NCBI GenBank assembly: GCA_963801055.1
Contig: CAWDDE010000003.1
Coordinates: 62,001-126,000, forward strand
Length of the DNA stretch: 64,000 bases
Direction: 5' to 3'
Source: DASUPK01 sp963801055
Lineage (GTDB): Bacteria; Actinomycetota; Thermoleophilia; Solirubrobacterales; 70-9
Part shown: piece after piece, positions 16,778 to 24,182 of the stretch
How positions within the stretch are numbered: the stretch's first letter is position 1
Layout: each line of letters begins with the position of its first letter
Translations under genes and position numbers: made by a program
The notes under the pieces: generated by a model
Told to the model about the DNA's origin: nothing
What the model saw: only the letters and a program-made list of their open reading frames with translations
The model's database searches: none

Positions 16778-16850
16778 TGGGCCGTACAGGGATCGAACCT
16801 GTGACCTTGAGATTAAGAGTCTCCTGCTCTACCAGCTGAGCTAACGGCCC
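16778..16850 (-). tRNA. tRNA-Lys (anticodon CUU)
   Basis: A complete 73-nt cloverleaf on the minus strand. Acceptor GGGCCGT pairs with ACGGCCC; the D arm is GCTC/GAGC; the anticodon loop CTCTTAA has CTT at positions 34-36; the T arm is ACAGG-TTCGATC-CCTGT; discriminator A. The CCA end is not encoded. A near copy of its 3' half lies at 14325-14361. Confidence 0.95.
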
Positions 16851-16861
16851 GGGAGGGCGAA

Positions 16862-16867
16862 ATTATA
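16862..16867 (-). promoter_or_regulatory. -10 box (TATAAT) of tRNA-Lys
   Basis: A perfect TATAAT on the minus strand ends 11 nt before the mature tRNA 5' end. The tRNA-Ile gene shows the same spacing. Confidence 0.6.
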
Positions 16868-16878
16868 GGAAGGGCCGT

Positions 16879-17749
16879 CTAGGGCCCACCGGTGCCGGCC
16901 CCGCCAAGGCCGCTGCCGAGACCCCCGAGCGGATTGCCGCCACCGCCCGTGGCCCCGCCGGCCGCGGCGCCGCCGCCCTGCGTCTGCTGCTGCTGCTTGG
17001 TGAGCTGCGTGATCGCCGTCTGCAACTGCTGACCGAGCTGCTGGATCGGCTTCAGCTGAGTTTCGATGGTTGAGGCGTCGCTTCCCTTCGAGTTCTCCTT
17101 CGCCTTTGCGAGGGCCTGATCGCCGCCCTGGGTATCTCCCGCCAGATAGAGGTAGGACGCCAGCCGCGCATATGAGTTGGCGGCGTTCTTGTTCGGCTGC
17201 TTCGCGATCAGGACCTGCTGCGCCTGTGCGGCGGCCTTCCAGTCACTGACCGCGGCGCTCACGTCCGTCACCGCCTCGCTCGTGCTCGTGTCGGTTCGCG
17301 CCTTCTGAAAGTCGATGCTGCCGAGCTGGTCGAAGGTGTTCAGGGCGAACAGCGCCGGGGTCTGCTCGACGTTTCCCTTGCTCAGCTTGACGTACTTGCT
17401 CCAGGCGTCCGCGCTCTCGCGGAGTTGCTGCTCGCCGTCGCTCGTCAGCTGGCCGTTGCTGTCCACGTCCTGGCTCCCGGCCGAGTAGTGGAGCTGCACG
17501 AGCTGGGCGAGGGCGGCCGTGTCGTTCGGGTTCGCCTGCAGTCCGCTGCTCTGCCGCCTTGATCTGATCATCGAAGGCGCTCGCGCTGCTGCCGCCACTA
17601 CCACCCCCGAAGAGATCACTGAAGCTGAAGCCGCCACCGCCGGTCCCGACGCCGAGGAAGACGAAGCTGATCGCGAAGATGGCCGCCAGAGCACCGAAGG
17701 TGACCCGGACCACGCGGCGGCGACGAGGACTCTGCAGGTCGAAGAGCAC
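16879..17749 (-). CDS. Single-pass membrane protein with a TPR-like region (frame broken near 17545)
   Basis: A protein of about 290 residues read in two frames. The first 68 residues (GTG 17749) have a basic start, a membrane helix (FGALAAIFAISFVFLGVG) and a Gly/Ser-rich linker. After a break near 17545 the second frame gives alpha-helical repeats (ALAQLVQLHYSAG, AVSDWKAAAQAQQVLIAKQPNKNAANSYARLASYLYLAGD) resembling tetratricopeptide repeats, and a Gln-rich helix with a Gly/Ala/Pro-rich tail. It lies 30 nt downstream of tatC. A secreted or periplasmic-side scaffold role is inferred from topology; the true function is unknown. Confidence 0.65.
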
Positions 17750-17779
17750 GGCGGAAGCGTAGATGAACGGAATCGGCGC

Positions 17780-18565
17780 CTAGGCGGCGCCGCTGGGCGG
17801 CGGCTCGGAAACGGCGATCTCCCGATCGGCCGCCTCATCGGGCGGCCTGCCGAAGGCCCTCGCCAAGAGGACGCTCCCCTCGTACAGAAGAATCAGCGGG
17901 ACCAGCTCGAGCAGCATGCTGATGGGATCCGTCCCGGGAAGGAGCATCGCGACGACGGCGAGGATTACGTACGCATAGCGGCGATTCTTCGAGAGCTGCT
18001 CGGGGGTGATGATCCCGAGCCTGGTGACCGCCAGGATCGCAATCGGGAGCTCGAAGATCAGGCCCATGACGGCGAGGGTCAGCGTGAAGAAGCTGTAGTA
18101 GTCCCGGGCCCGAACCTCGATGTTGAACTGGGTGTCGTTGAAGTTCAGGAGGAACTTGGTCGCGGCCGGCAGGACCACGAAATACCCGAAGACGACCCCG
18201 GCGATGAACAGTCCGGGCGCCAGGATCAGGAACGGCACCACGTACCGCCGCTCGCGGGTGGTCAGCGCCGGGAGCAGGTAGGCATACGCCTGGTAGAGGA
18301 TCACCGGCATGGAGATGATCAGGGCGGCGTAGGCGGTGATCGTCACCGTGGTGGTGAAGGGCTCGGCGACGCCGAAGGTGATGGGGTTGCGGTCGCCGGG
18401 CAAAGGCGCGTTCGCGATGTCGAGCAGCCTGTCGTTCTGCCAGAAGCAGATGCCGAACGCCACGGCGAAGGCGACGATCGAGATGATGATCCGAGACCGG
18501 AGCTCGTCGAGGTGCTCGACGAGCGTGAGCCGGTCCTCGAAGTCGACCGGCCGTAGCCGGGCCAT
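17780..18565 (-). CDS. tatC: Sec-independent protein translocase TatC
   Basis: A 261-residue TatC with six expected membrane helices. The family N-terminus LTLVEHLDELRSRI is present, as is PFLILAPGLFIAGVVFGYF further on. TatC recognises twin-arginine signal peptides of folded proteins. It begins 3 nt after the tatA stop. The Rieske protein of the bc complex encoded 5 kb upstream has a TRR-containing N-terminus and is a likely client. Confidence 0.95.
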   Translation of the reverse strand: MARLRPVDFEDRLTLVEHLDELRSRIIISIVAFAVAFGICFWQNDRLLDIANAPLPGDRNPITFGVAEPFTTTVTITAYAALIISMPVILYQAYAYLLPALTTRERRYVVPFLILAPGLFIAGVVFGYFVVLPAATKFLLNFNDTQFNIEVRARDYYSFFTLTLAVMGLIFELPIAILAVTRLGIITPEQLSKNRRYAYVILAVVAMLLPGTDPISMLLELVPLILLYEGSVLLARAFGRPPDEAADREIAVSEPPPSGAA

Positions 18566-18568
18566 TGG

Positions 18569-18847
18569 CTACGCCTTGTGCTCGGTGACGATCTCGCCCT
18601 CGACAGGCTCCGCGGGCTTGTCGGTCGCGGCACCGGCCGCGGGCTGAGCTGGCTGCGCCTCGCTCGCCTGCAGCTCGGGACGCTTCTCCTCCGGGGAATC
18701 CTCATCCTTGTCCCCGGAGATCGAGGCCTTGAACTCGCGGATACCACGCCCCATCGACTGGCCGAGCTCCGGCAGGCGCTTCGGCCCGAAGATGATCAGG
18801 ACGATGATGAGAACGACGGCTATCTCCAGCGGTCCTATGTTGGGCAT
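18569..18847 (-). CDS. tatA: Sec-independent translocase pore subunit TatA
   Basis: A 92-residue TatA: membrane helix IGPLEIAVVLIIVLIIF, the hinge FGPKRLPELGQSMGRGIREFK, then a long acidic/Ala-rich amphipathic and disordered tail. It oligomerises to form the Tat pore with TatC. ATG 18847 is preceded after only 6 nt by TAACAT, a -10-like box, implying a leaderless tatA-tatC transcript. Confidence 0.93.
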   Translation of the reverse strand: MPNIGPLEIAVVLIIVLIIFGPKRLPELGQSMGRGIREFKASISGDKDEDSPEEKRPELQASEAQPAQPAAGAATDKPAEPVEGEIVTEHKA

Positions 18848-18853
18848 GCGCGG

Positions 18854-18859
18854 ATGTTA
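18854..18859 (-). promoter_or_regulatory. Putative -10 box (TAACAT), tatA
   Basis: The hexamer ends 6 nt before ATG 18847, so transcription would start at or next to the start codon. Confidence 0.45.
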
Positions 18860-18884
18860 GCGGCAGCCGACGGAACGCTGCGTA

Positions 18885-19487
18885 CTATCGCCTGCTGCGT
18901 GCGCGACCACCGTTGGGGTCGCGCCGCGGGAAATTGAGATAGAAGCGGCTGGCGGTGGGCTCCGCCTGACCCTGGTACTTGCTGCCCGCCTCTCGCGCGC
19001 CGTAGGCGTGCTCGACCGGGCCATCCATCCGCATGAATGAGATCTGGCCAATCGGCATGCCGTGGTAGATCGTGATCGGCAGGGTCGCGAGGTTCGAGAG
19101 CTCCAGGGTCAGATTCCCCTCGAATCCCGGATCGACGAAGCCGGCGGTGCTGTGGATCACCAGGCCGAGCCTGCCGAGCGAGGACTTGCCCTCCAGCCGG
19201 GCGACAAGGTCGTCGGGCAGCCGGACTCGCTCGAGCGTCTGGCCGAGCACGAACTCGCCCGGGTGCAGGACGAAGGGCTCCTCGCCCTCGACGGTGACCA
19301 GCTCGGTCAGGTTCTCCATCGGCTCGCGCACGTCGATGTATGGGTAGCGCGAGTTGTTGAAGACCCGGAACGCCCGATCGACCCGCATGTCGACGCTCGA
19401 GGGCTGCACGAGCGCCTCGTCGTAGGGGTCGAAGACCAACCTGCCGGCGGCGATCTCCTCCTTGATCGTGCGGTCGCTGAGAACCAT
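18885..19487 (-). CDS. dcd: dCTP deaminase (possibly bifunctional with dUTPase)
   Basis: A 200-residue trimeric dUTPase-superfamily enzyme. Motifs: LVQPSSVDMRVD, EFVLGQTLERVRLPDDLVARLEGKSSLGRLGL, IHSTAGFVDPGFEGNLTLELSN and the C-terminal AGSKYQGQ. The catalytic Glu of dCTP deaminases sits in the FEGNLTLEL segment. Actinobacterial and archaeal Dcd proteins of this length often convert dCTP directly to dUMP; that is family knowledge, not shown here. ATG 19487 is preferred over the adjacent TTG, because a TAGACT -10-like box ends 6 nt before the ATG. Confidence 0.93.
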   Translation of the reverse strand: MVLSDRTIKEEIAAGRLVFDPYDEALVQPSSVDMRVDRAFRVFNNSRYPYIDVREPMENLTELVTVEGEEPFVLHPGEFVLGQTLERVRLPDDLVARLEGKSSLGRLGLVIHSTAGFVDPGFEGNLTLELSNLATLPITIYHGMPIGQISFMRMDGPVEHAYGAREAGSKYQGQAEPTASRFYLNFPRRDPNGGRARSRR

Positions 19488-19493
19488 CAAGCC

Positions 19494-19499
19494 AGTCTA
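19494..19499 (-). promoter_or_regulatory. Putative -10 box (TAGACT), dcd
   Basis: The hexamer ends 6 nt before ATG 19487. The expected transcription start coincides with the A of ATG. Confidence 0.5.
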
Positions 19500-19564
19500 T
19501 TCCCAGCAGTCTCGGCTTCCCCATGCGGATTCCCGCCGTCCGCAAACAGCCCCTTTCCCTCAGA

Positions 19565-20545
19565 TCATGAATACCGCTCGATGACCCCGTCCGCGATCAT
19601 CTCGAGCAGCTGCCGCTCCTCGTTGGAGAAGCCGGTCGACCCGAGGAGCCCCTTGGCGCGCTTGATCCCCTGCTCGGCCCGGCCACGCACCTGATCGAGG
19701 GCGCCGGTGTCGGCGATCCGGTCGCAGAGCTCCTCCGCGGCGGACTGGTCGAGTCCTCGCAGCTCGGCGGCCTCGAGCACGGGGTCGCGCCGGCGAGCCA
19801 GGATCAGCGGCAGCGTCACGGTGCCGTCGAGTAGATCCGTGCCACGGGCCTTCCCGGTCCTCTCGGGCGGCCCGGTGACGTCGAGCACGTCGTCGAGGAG
19901 CTGGAAGGCGAGCCCGATCTCGCGACCGAAAGAGGCGAGCTCCTCCGTCCCACGGGCTCCAGAGGCGAGGCGCCCGAGCCGGCAGGCCGACTCGAACAGC
20001 CGGGCGGTCTTCAGCGAGCAGCGCTCCAGATAGCGCTCCTCGGTGATCGAGGTGTCGTAGGCATCGCGGCGCTGCGCGAGCTCCCCGAGCGCGAGCGCGA
20101 CGGATGCCGAGCTCAGCTCGATGACCTCGGGCTCGCCGCCGTCGACAGCGATCTCCGCGAAGGCGCGCGAGAAGAGCAGGTCCCCCACCCCGACGGCGCG
20201 GTCCCGGCCGGAGCGGGCGACGACGGTGGGGCGCCCGCGTCGGACCGGTGCGCCGTCGAGGACGTCGTCGTGGACGAGCGTCGCCATGTGGACGAGCTCG
20301 ACGGCGGTGGCCGCGCGGATCGCGCGCTCGCCCGCGCCATCGCCGGCCGCCATCAGGACCAGGATGGGGCGCAACCTCTTGCCTCCAGCGGTGAGCGTCG
20401 CCTCGGCCTCCTTCCCCAGGGCCGGGCCGTGGCGACCGGAGAGCTCGGCGAGCCTGTCCTCGACCTGCGCAATCTTCGCGGGGAGCCAGGCGCTGGCAGC
20501 GTCCATCACCGCCGTCACCGGAGGTGGCACCGAGGAGCGGGTCAC
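19565..20545 (-). CDS. Trans-polyprenyl diphosphate synthase (menaquinone side chain)
   Basis: A 326-residue all-alpha prenyl synthase. The first Asp-rich motif is HDDVLDG, the second LLDDVLDVTG; GGKRLRPILVLMAAG and QRRDAYDTSITEERYLERCSLKTA are also typical. It elongates farnesyl/geranylgeranyl diphosphate with isopentenyl diphosphate. GTG 20545 overlaps the menG stop by the tetranucleotide GTGA, so the two are translationally coupled. With MenG upstream and a HepS-like gene close by, it is most likely the catalytic (HepT-type) subunit for the menaquinone tail; chain length cannot be read from the sequence with certainty. Confidence 0.88.
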   Translation of the reverse strand: MTRSSVPPPVTAVMDAASAWLPAKIAQVEDRLAELSGRHGPALGKEAEATLTAGGKRLRPILVLMAAGDGAGERAIRAATAVELVHMATLVHDDVLDGAPVRRGRPTVVARSGRDRAVGVGDLLFSRAFAEIAVDGGEPEVIELSSASVALALGELAQRRDAYDTSITEERYLERCSLKTARLFESACRLGRLASGARGTEELASFGREIGLAFQLLDDVLDVTGPPERTGKARGTDLLDGTVTLPLILARRRDPVLEAAELRGLDQSAAEELCDRIADTGALDQVRGRAEQGIKRAKGLLGSTGFSNEERQLLEMIADGVIERYS

Positions 20546-21291
20546 GCGGCTCTCGTGGCGCTGTGGATGGCGACAATGCCGCCGGCGAGCAGGAGCCAAC
20601 GGATCCCCTCGAAACCCGCGGCGTCGATCATCCCGGCGAGTTGCTCGGGCTCGGGAAAGGTGCGGACGGAGGTGGGCAGGTAGCTGTAGGCGTCCGGATC
20701 GCCCGCGAGCGTGCCGATCACCGGGACCAGCCGGTCGAACCACAGCGAGTAGAAGGTCGCCAGCGGCTCGCGGTGCGGACGGGTGATCTCCAGGATCACC
20801 AGGTGGCCGCCCGGACGAAGCACCCGCGCCATCTCGGAGATCCCCCGCTCGAGGTCGGCGAGATTGCGCGCGCCGAAGCCGATCGAGACGGCGTCGAAGC
20901 TCAGGTCTCCGTAGGGGAGTTCGAGGGCATCGGCCCAGCCGAACTCCACCGGCAGGCCCTCCTCCCCGCTCTTCCGGCGGGCGAGCTCGAGCATCCGCTC
21001 GGAGAAGTCACAGCCGACCACCCGCCCGTCCGGGCCGATCCGGCGGCGCAGCTCGAGCGCCAGATCCCCCGTGCCGCAGCAGACGTCGAGGGCGTCTGAG
21101 CCCGGACCGACCTCCGCTCGGTCGACGGCCCGCTCGCGCCACTGATGATGAAGCCCGGCGGTCATCGCCGAGTTCATCAGGTCGTAGACGCCCGCGATCC
21201 GGTCGAACATGCCCCGGACCTCGCTCGCGAACTCCTCGGAGTCCCGGTCCGGAATGCTGCTCTGGGGCTCGGTGTCGGACGAGACACTCAT
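20542..21291 (-). CDS. menG: Demethylmenaquinone methyltransferase
   Basis: A 249-residue SAM-dependent MenG/UbiE methyltransferase. Family motifs are FDRIAGVYDLMNSAMTAGLHHQWR at the N-terminus, DVCCGTGDLALELRRR (SAM motif I), DALELPYGDLSFDAVSIGFGARNL and VLRPGGHLVILEITRP. It performs the last step of menaquinone synthesis. It is the first gene of a two-gene unit with the polyprenyl synthase, preceded by a TAACCT -10-like box 7 nt before ATG 21291. Confidence 0.95.
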   Translation of the reverse strand: MSVSSDTEPQSSIPDRDSEEFASEVRGMFDRIAGVYDLMNSAMTAGLHHQWRERAVDRAEVGPGSDALDVCCGTGDLALELRRRIGPDGRVVGCDFSERMLELARRKSGEEGLPVEFGWADALELPYGDLSFDAVSIGFGARNLADLERGISEMARVLRPGGHLVILEITRPHREPLATFYSLWFDRLVPVIGTLAGDPDAYSYLPTSVRTFPEPEQLAGMIDAAGFEGIRWLLLAGGIVAIHSATRAA

Positions 21292-21298
21292 CGGTTCG

Positions 21299-21304
21299 AG
21301 GTTA
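21299..21304 (-). promoter_or_regulatory. Putative -10 box (TAACCT), menG
   Basis: The hexamer ends 7 nt before ATG 21291; the spacer has no Shine-Dalgarno. Confidence 0.45.
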
Positions 21305-21332
21305 CTTCGCCGGACCCGGCCAGAGGGCCGTG

Positions 21333-22034
21333 CTAGTTCAGCGAGGCGAGGTAGGCGGTGAGCGCCGCCTGCTTCTGAGGCGGGAGACCCGAGTAGGAGG
21401 GCATGATGCCCGGCCCGACCACGAGCGAGCGCGCGATCGCGTTGCGCGGGACCCTGGCGCCGATGTGCGTCAGGTCTGGCCCGGGACCGTCATTGCCGTT
21501 GTCGCCGAGCTTGTGGCAGGCCAGGCAGCCGGACTGCGCGACGACCTCCTTTCCGGGTTCGAGCGCCGCCGAGGTCTTCAAATCGATCTCGCTCGGCGGG
21601 CCGGCGGTGGCGCCGAGGTAGGTCAGGTACGCCATCGCGATGATCGTCAGGATCCCCGCCGTGGTCGCGATCGGCCTGCGCTCGGGCCGCCGCTCCGGGT
21701 TGCGATCGTAGAAGGGGAGCAGCAGGAGCAGGACCATTGCGACGGTCGGAATGCCGATCGTCGCGATCGGAACGGCCCAGACCGGCTTGATCACCCGCAG
21801 CAGCTCGAAGAGGAAGAAGAAGTACCACTCGGGGCGCGGCGTATAGGTCGTGGTGGTCGGGTCGACCTTTGGGCCCTGCTCCGCGCCGAGCACGATCGAC
21901 ATCGCCACGATTACCAGCGCGACGACCAGCGCCATCGTCGAGTCCTTGAGCACGGCGTACGGGAAGAACGGCTTGCCCTTCTTCTTCAGGGCCTCGTAGT
22001 CGCGGAGGTAGGCCTCCTTCTCCCCCCTGTTCAA
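21333..22034 (-). CDS. qcrC: Menaquinol:cytochrome c reductase, subunit IV-cytochrome c fusion
   Basis: A 233-residue protein combining two parts. Residues about 1-135 resemble subunit IV of b6f-type complexes (three membrane helices, with the quinone-site RPEWYFFFLFELLR). The C-terminal third is a c-type cytochrome domain with one CxxCH heme site (SGCLACHKLG) and a later axial Met candidate (GPGIMPSYSG). This arrangement is known for QcrC of Gram-positive bacteria. TTG 22034 overlaps the qcrB stop as TTGA. It passes electrons from menaquinol to a terminal oxidase on the outer membrane face. Confidence 0.9.
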   Translation of the reverse strand: MNRGEKEAYLRDYEALKKKGKPFFPYAVLKDSTMALVVALVIVAMSIVLGAEQGPKVDPTTTTYTPRPEWYFFFLFELLRVIKPVWAVPIATIGIPTVAMVLLLLLPFYDRNPERRPERRPIATTAGILTIIAMAYLTYLGATAGPPSEIDLKTSAALEPGKEVVAQSGCLACHKLGDNGNDGPGPDLTHIGARVPRNAIARSLVVGPGIMPSYSGLPPQKQAALTAYLASLN

Positions 22035-22840
22035 CCCACTTCCTCCTGGCGCAGCGATTTCGGCCGCTCACCCCGCAGCCAGGGTGGGGCGGTCGTGCCG
22101 AGCTTGACCACCAGATAGAGGTGCGCCCCGATCAGGGCGATGATCAACCCCGGCACAAGCAGCATGTGGATGGCGTAGAACCGCGCCAGGGTGGTCGCCC
22201 CGATCTCGGGGCCGGCGCGCAGGAAGTCCGCGAGGTACGGCCCGACAATGGGCCCGGTGCCGGTGATGTTGTTGGCGACGATCGTCGCCCAGTAGGAGCG
22301 CTGGTCAAACGGGAGCAGGTAGCCGGTCAGACCCATGATCAGAGTGAGGATGAGGAGAGTCACCCCGATCACCCAGTTGAGCTCGCGCGGGTACTTGTAG
22401 GCGCCGAAGAAGAAGACCCGGCCCATGTGCAGGAAGATCACGATGATCATCACCGTGGCGCCCCACTTGTGCATCCCGCGGACGAACTCCCCCATCCAGA
22501 CGTCGTTGGTGAGGTGGGTGATCGAGCCGTAGGCCTCCGTCGGCGAGGGCGTGTAGTACATCGCCAGGAAGACCCCAGTCAGCGCCTGGAAGGTGAACGC
22601 GAAGAGGGTGGCCGACCCGAGGGTGTAGAACCAGTTCGTGCCCTTGGGGACCTTTCGGTAAAGGAGCGCAGTGAGGAAGCTCGTGCTGCCGGTCCGCTCG
22701 TCCAGCCAGCCAACGACGTCGGTCCCCGCCTCCTTGGCGACTTCGGCCGGCCCGGCGCCATTGCCGCCCTTCGCGCCGTTGGTCCGTTCTCCCGGCTTGG
22801 CCGGGCGGCTGAGCGGTCCTGGTCTCGGAAGCTTCGGCAA
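22031..22840 (-). CDS. qcrB: Menaquinol:cytochrome c reductase, cytochrome b subunit
   Basis: A 269-residue b6-type cytochrome b. After a 45-residue Gly/Pro-rich N-terminus come WFYTLGSATLFAFTFQALTGVFLAMYY, the HKWGATVMIIVIFLHMGRVFFFGAYK helix with heme histidines, LTGYLLPFDQRSYWAT and a FYAIHMLLVPGLIIALIGAHL helix with the second histidine pair. It holds the two b hemes and the quinone sites. It lies between qcrA (9 nt) and qcrC (4-nt overlap). Confidence 0.93.
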   Translation of the reverse strand: MPKLPRPGPLSRPAKPGERTNGAKGGNGAGPAEVAKEAGTDVVGWLDERTGSTSFLTALLYRKVPKGTNWFYTLGSATLFAFTFQALTGVFLAMYYTPSPTEAYGSITHLTNDVWMGEFVRGMHKWGATVMIIVIFLHMGRVFFFGAYKYPRELNWVIGVTLLILTLIMGLTGYLLPFDQRSYWATIVANNITGTGPIVGPYLADFLRAGPEIGATTLARFYAIHMLLVPGLIIALIGAHLYLVVKLGTTAPPWLRGERPKSLRQEEVG

Positions 22841-22849
22841 GGCGGGCTC

Positions 22850-23548
22850 CTAAGGCGGTGGCGGCACCGAGGGCCGCGGGGGGTAGAGGTACTCCCAGAC
22901 TCCGCCGGTGAACTCACCCGGGTCGCGGGCGCGAACCGGATCGAGGCTGTTGGTGACGCTGTAGCGAGGGCCGACCTCGACCTGCCCGTTGGTGACGCGG
23001 GTCTGGAAACGATCCAGCGGGCGCACGGGCGGCCCGCCGATCCGCTCGCCGACGAAGCCGTAGACGCCACCGTGGCAGGGGCAGATGAAGTTGCCCGCAG
23101 CCTGCACGAAGACAACGGGGCAGCCGAGGTGTGCGCAGCGGGTCGAGATCGCGATGTACTCGTTCGGGCTCTCCGGCGGGTAGCCCTTCTCCTTCGCCTC
23201 GGGTGAGTTCGTGATCTCCGGGTTGCCCTGCCGGATGTATGCCGTCGTCTTGCCGGTCTCGCCGATTCCCTCGACGGCTGTGATCACGACCGACCGGTAG
23301 GTGTCAGGGCTGAAGTCGGAGGTCGGACCGACCGCCTGCCAGGGCTCCGCCTCCTCCTCGAACAGAGGGGCGACGGCAAAGCCGACCGCCGGCAGCGCGA
23401 CGGCGGCGACAGCCACCCCACCGACCGCCTGGACGCCGATCGTGAGGGCGGTCCGGCGCGTCATCGACTCGCCTTGGAAGTAGCCGGCAGGCTCCGGGGT
23501 CGGCAGCCTCTGCGGTGCCCCCTGCTTGTCGTTTCCCTCGTCAGCCAC
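22850..23548 (-). CDS. qcrA: Rieske iron-sulfur protein of the menaquinol:cytochrome c reductase
   Basis: A 232-residue Rieske subunit. The 2Fe-2S ligands are in RCAHLGCP and CPCHGG (Cys-His pairs near residues 136-155). The N-terminus has TRRTALTIGVQ followed by one hydrophobic helix, a Tat-type anchor, which fits the tatA/tatC genes nearby. GTG 23548 lies inside the end of the upstream HepS-like gene (8-nt overlap), indicating one operon. The domain moves electrons from menaquinol to the cytochrome c part of QcrC. Confidence 0.93.
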   Translation of the reverse strand: MADEGNDKQGAPQRLPTPEPAGYFQGESMTRRTALTIGVQAVGGVAVAAVALPAVGFAVAPLFEEEAEPWQAVGPTSDFSPDTYRSVVITAVEGIGETGKTTAYIRQGNPEITNSPEAKEKGYPPESPNEYIAISTRCAHLGCPVVFVQAAGNFICPCHGGVYGFVGERIGGPPVRPLDRFQTRVTNGQVEVGPRYSVTNSLDPVRARDPGEFTGGVWEYLYPPRPSVPPPP

Positions 23549-24152
23549 GTTCCGGGAGGTCCTCGCCGGCGAAGCCTATCGACTCGGATGCGAGCGCCAG
23601 AGCGTCGCCGAGGCCGGCCCGGCGGGCGGTTTCGCGAGCGTTTCGGAACAGCATTTCGGTCGCCTCGGGGTCGCCCCGGCGCAGCGCCTCCTTGGCCTTG
23701 GCGTGCTCCGGCGTCGCCCCGGCGGCCACCGCGACGCTCGCCGCGAGCCAGAGTGCGTGGACCCTGTCCGCGCCCGATCCAGGGCCGTCCTCGGCGTGTA
23801 TCTGAGCGGCCAGGCTGATCAGGTCGGCGAGCTCGACGACCGCCTCCATGTCGCCCCGCGCCGCCAGGCGCTCGAGGCCGAGCGCGTAGAGATAGTCGCC
23901 GGCGAGCAGACGTAGATCGGAATCCGCTCCCTCGATCAGCCGGGGCGTCTCGTAGTGCAGCAGGTAGCCCTCCCTGATTGCCTCGACCAGCAGCAGGTAC
24001 TCGTCCGTGGCCCCGGCCGCCCGGGGACCGGCCGCCGCCAGCGACCCCAGCACGGGCTCCTCGTCGGAGTCCCGGACGTACGGCGAGATCACGTTCTGCC
24101 CATCTCGGAGGAGCGCCGCCAGGGCGGCGAGGGAGGTGCCATTCGCGGGCAT
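23541..24152 (-). CDS. HepS-like protein, possible accessory subunit of heptaprenyl diphosphate synthase
   Basis: A 203-residue all-helical protein. The segment LLAGDYLYALGLERLAARGDMEAVVELADLI (about residues 84-114) resembles the noncatalytic subunit HepS of heptaprenyl diphosphate synthase, which has a GDY(x) motif followed by a similar helix, and it lacks the Asp-rich motifs of the catalytic subunit. Context agrees: menG and a trans-prenyl synthase lie 3 kb away, and in Bacillus hepS-menG-hepT form one operon. The similarity is faint and by eye, so hypothetical protein is the conservative name. A TAACCT -10-like box lies 11 nt before ATG 24152, making this the first gene of the qcrABC unit. 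Confidence 0.45.
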   Translation of the reverse strand: MPANGTSLAALAALLRDGQNVISPYVRDSDEEPVLGSLAAAGPRAAGATDEYLLLVEAIREGYLLHYETPRLIEGADSDLRLLAGDYLYALGLERLAARGDMEAVVELADLISLAAQIHAEDGPGSGADRVHALWLAASVAVAAGATPEHAKAKEALRRGDPEATEMLFRNARETARRAGLGDALALASESIGFAGEDLPERG

Positions 24153-24163
24153 GCGGGACAACG

Positions 24164-24169
24164 AGGTTA
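24164..24169 (-). promoter_or_regulatory. Putative -10 box (TAACCT), HepS-like/qcrABC unit
   Basis: The hexamer ends 11 nt before ATG 24152 in the 30-nt gap after hemL. An in-frame TTG at 24161 is an alternative start. Confidence 0.35.
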
Positions 24170-24182
24170 GACGCGGTCGCGC

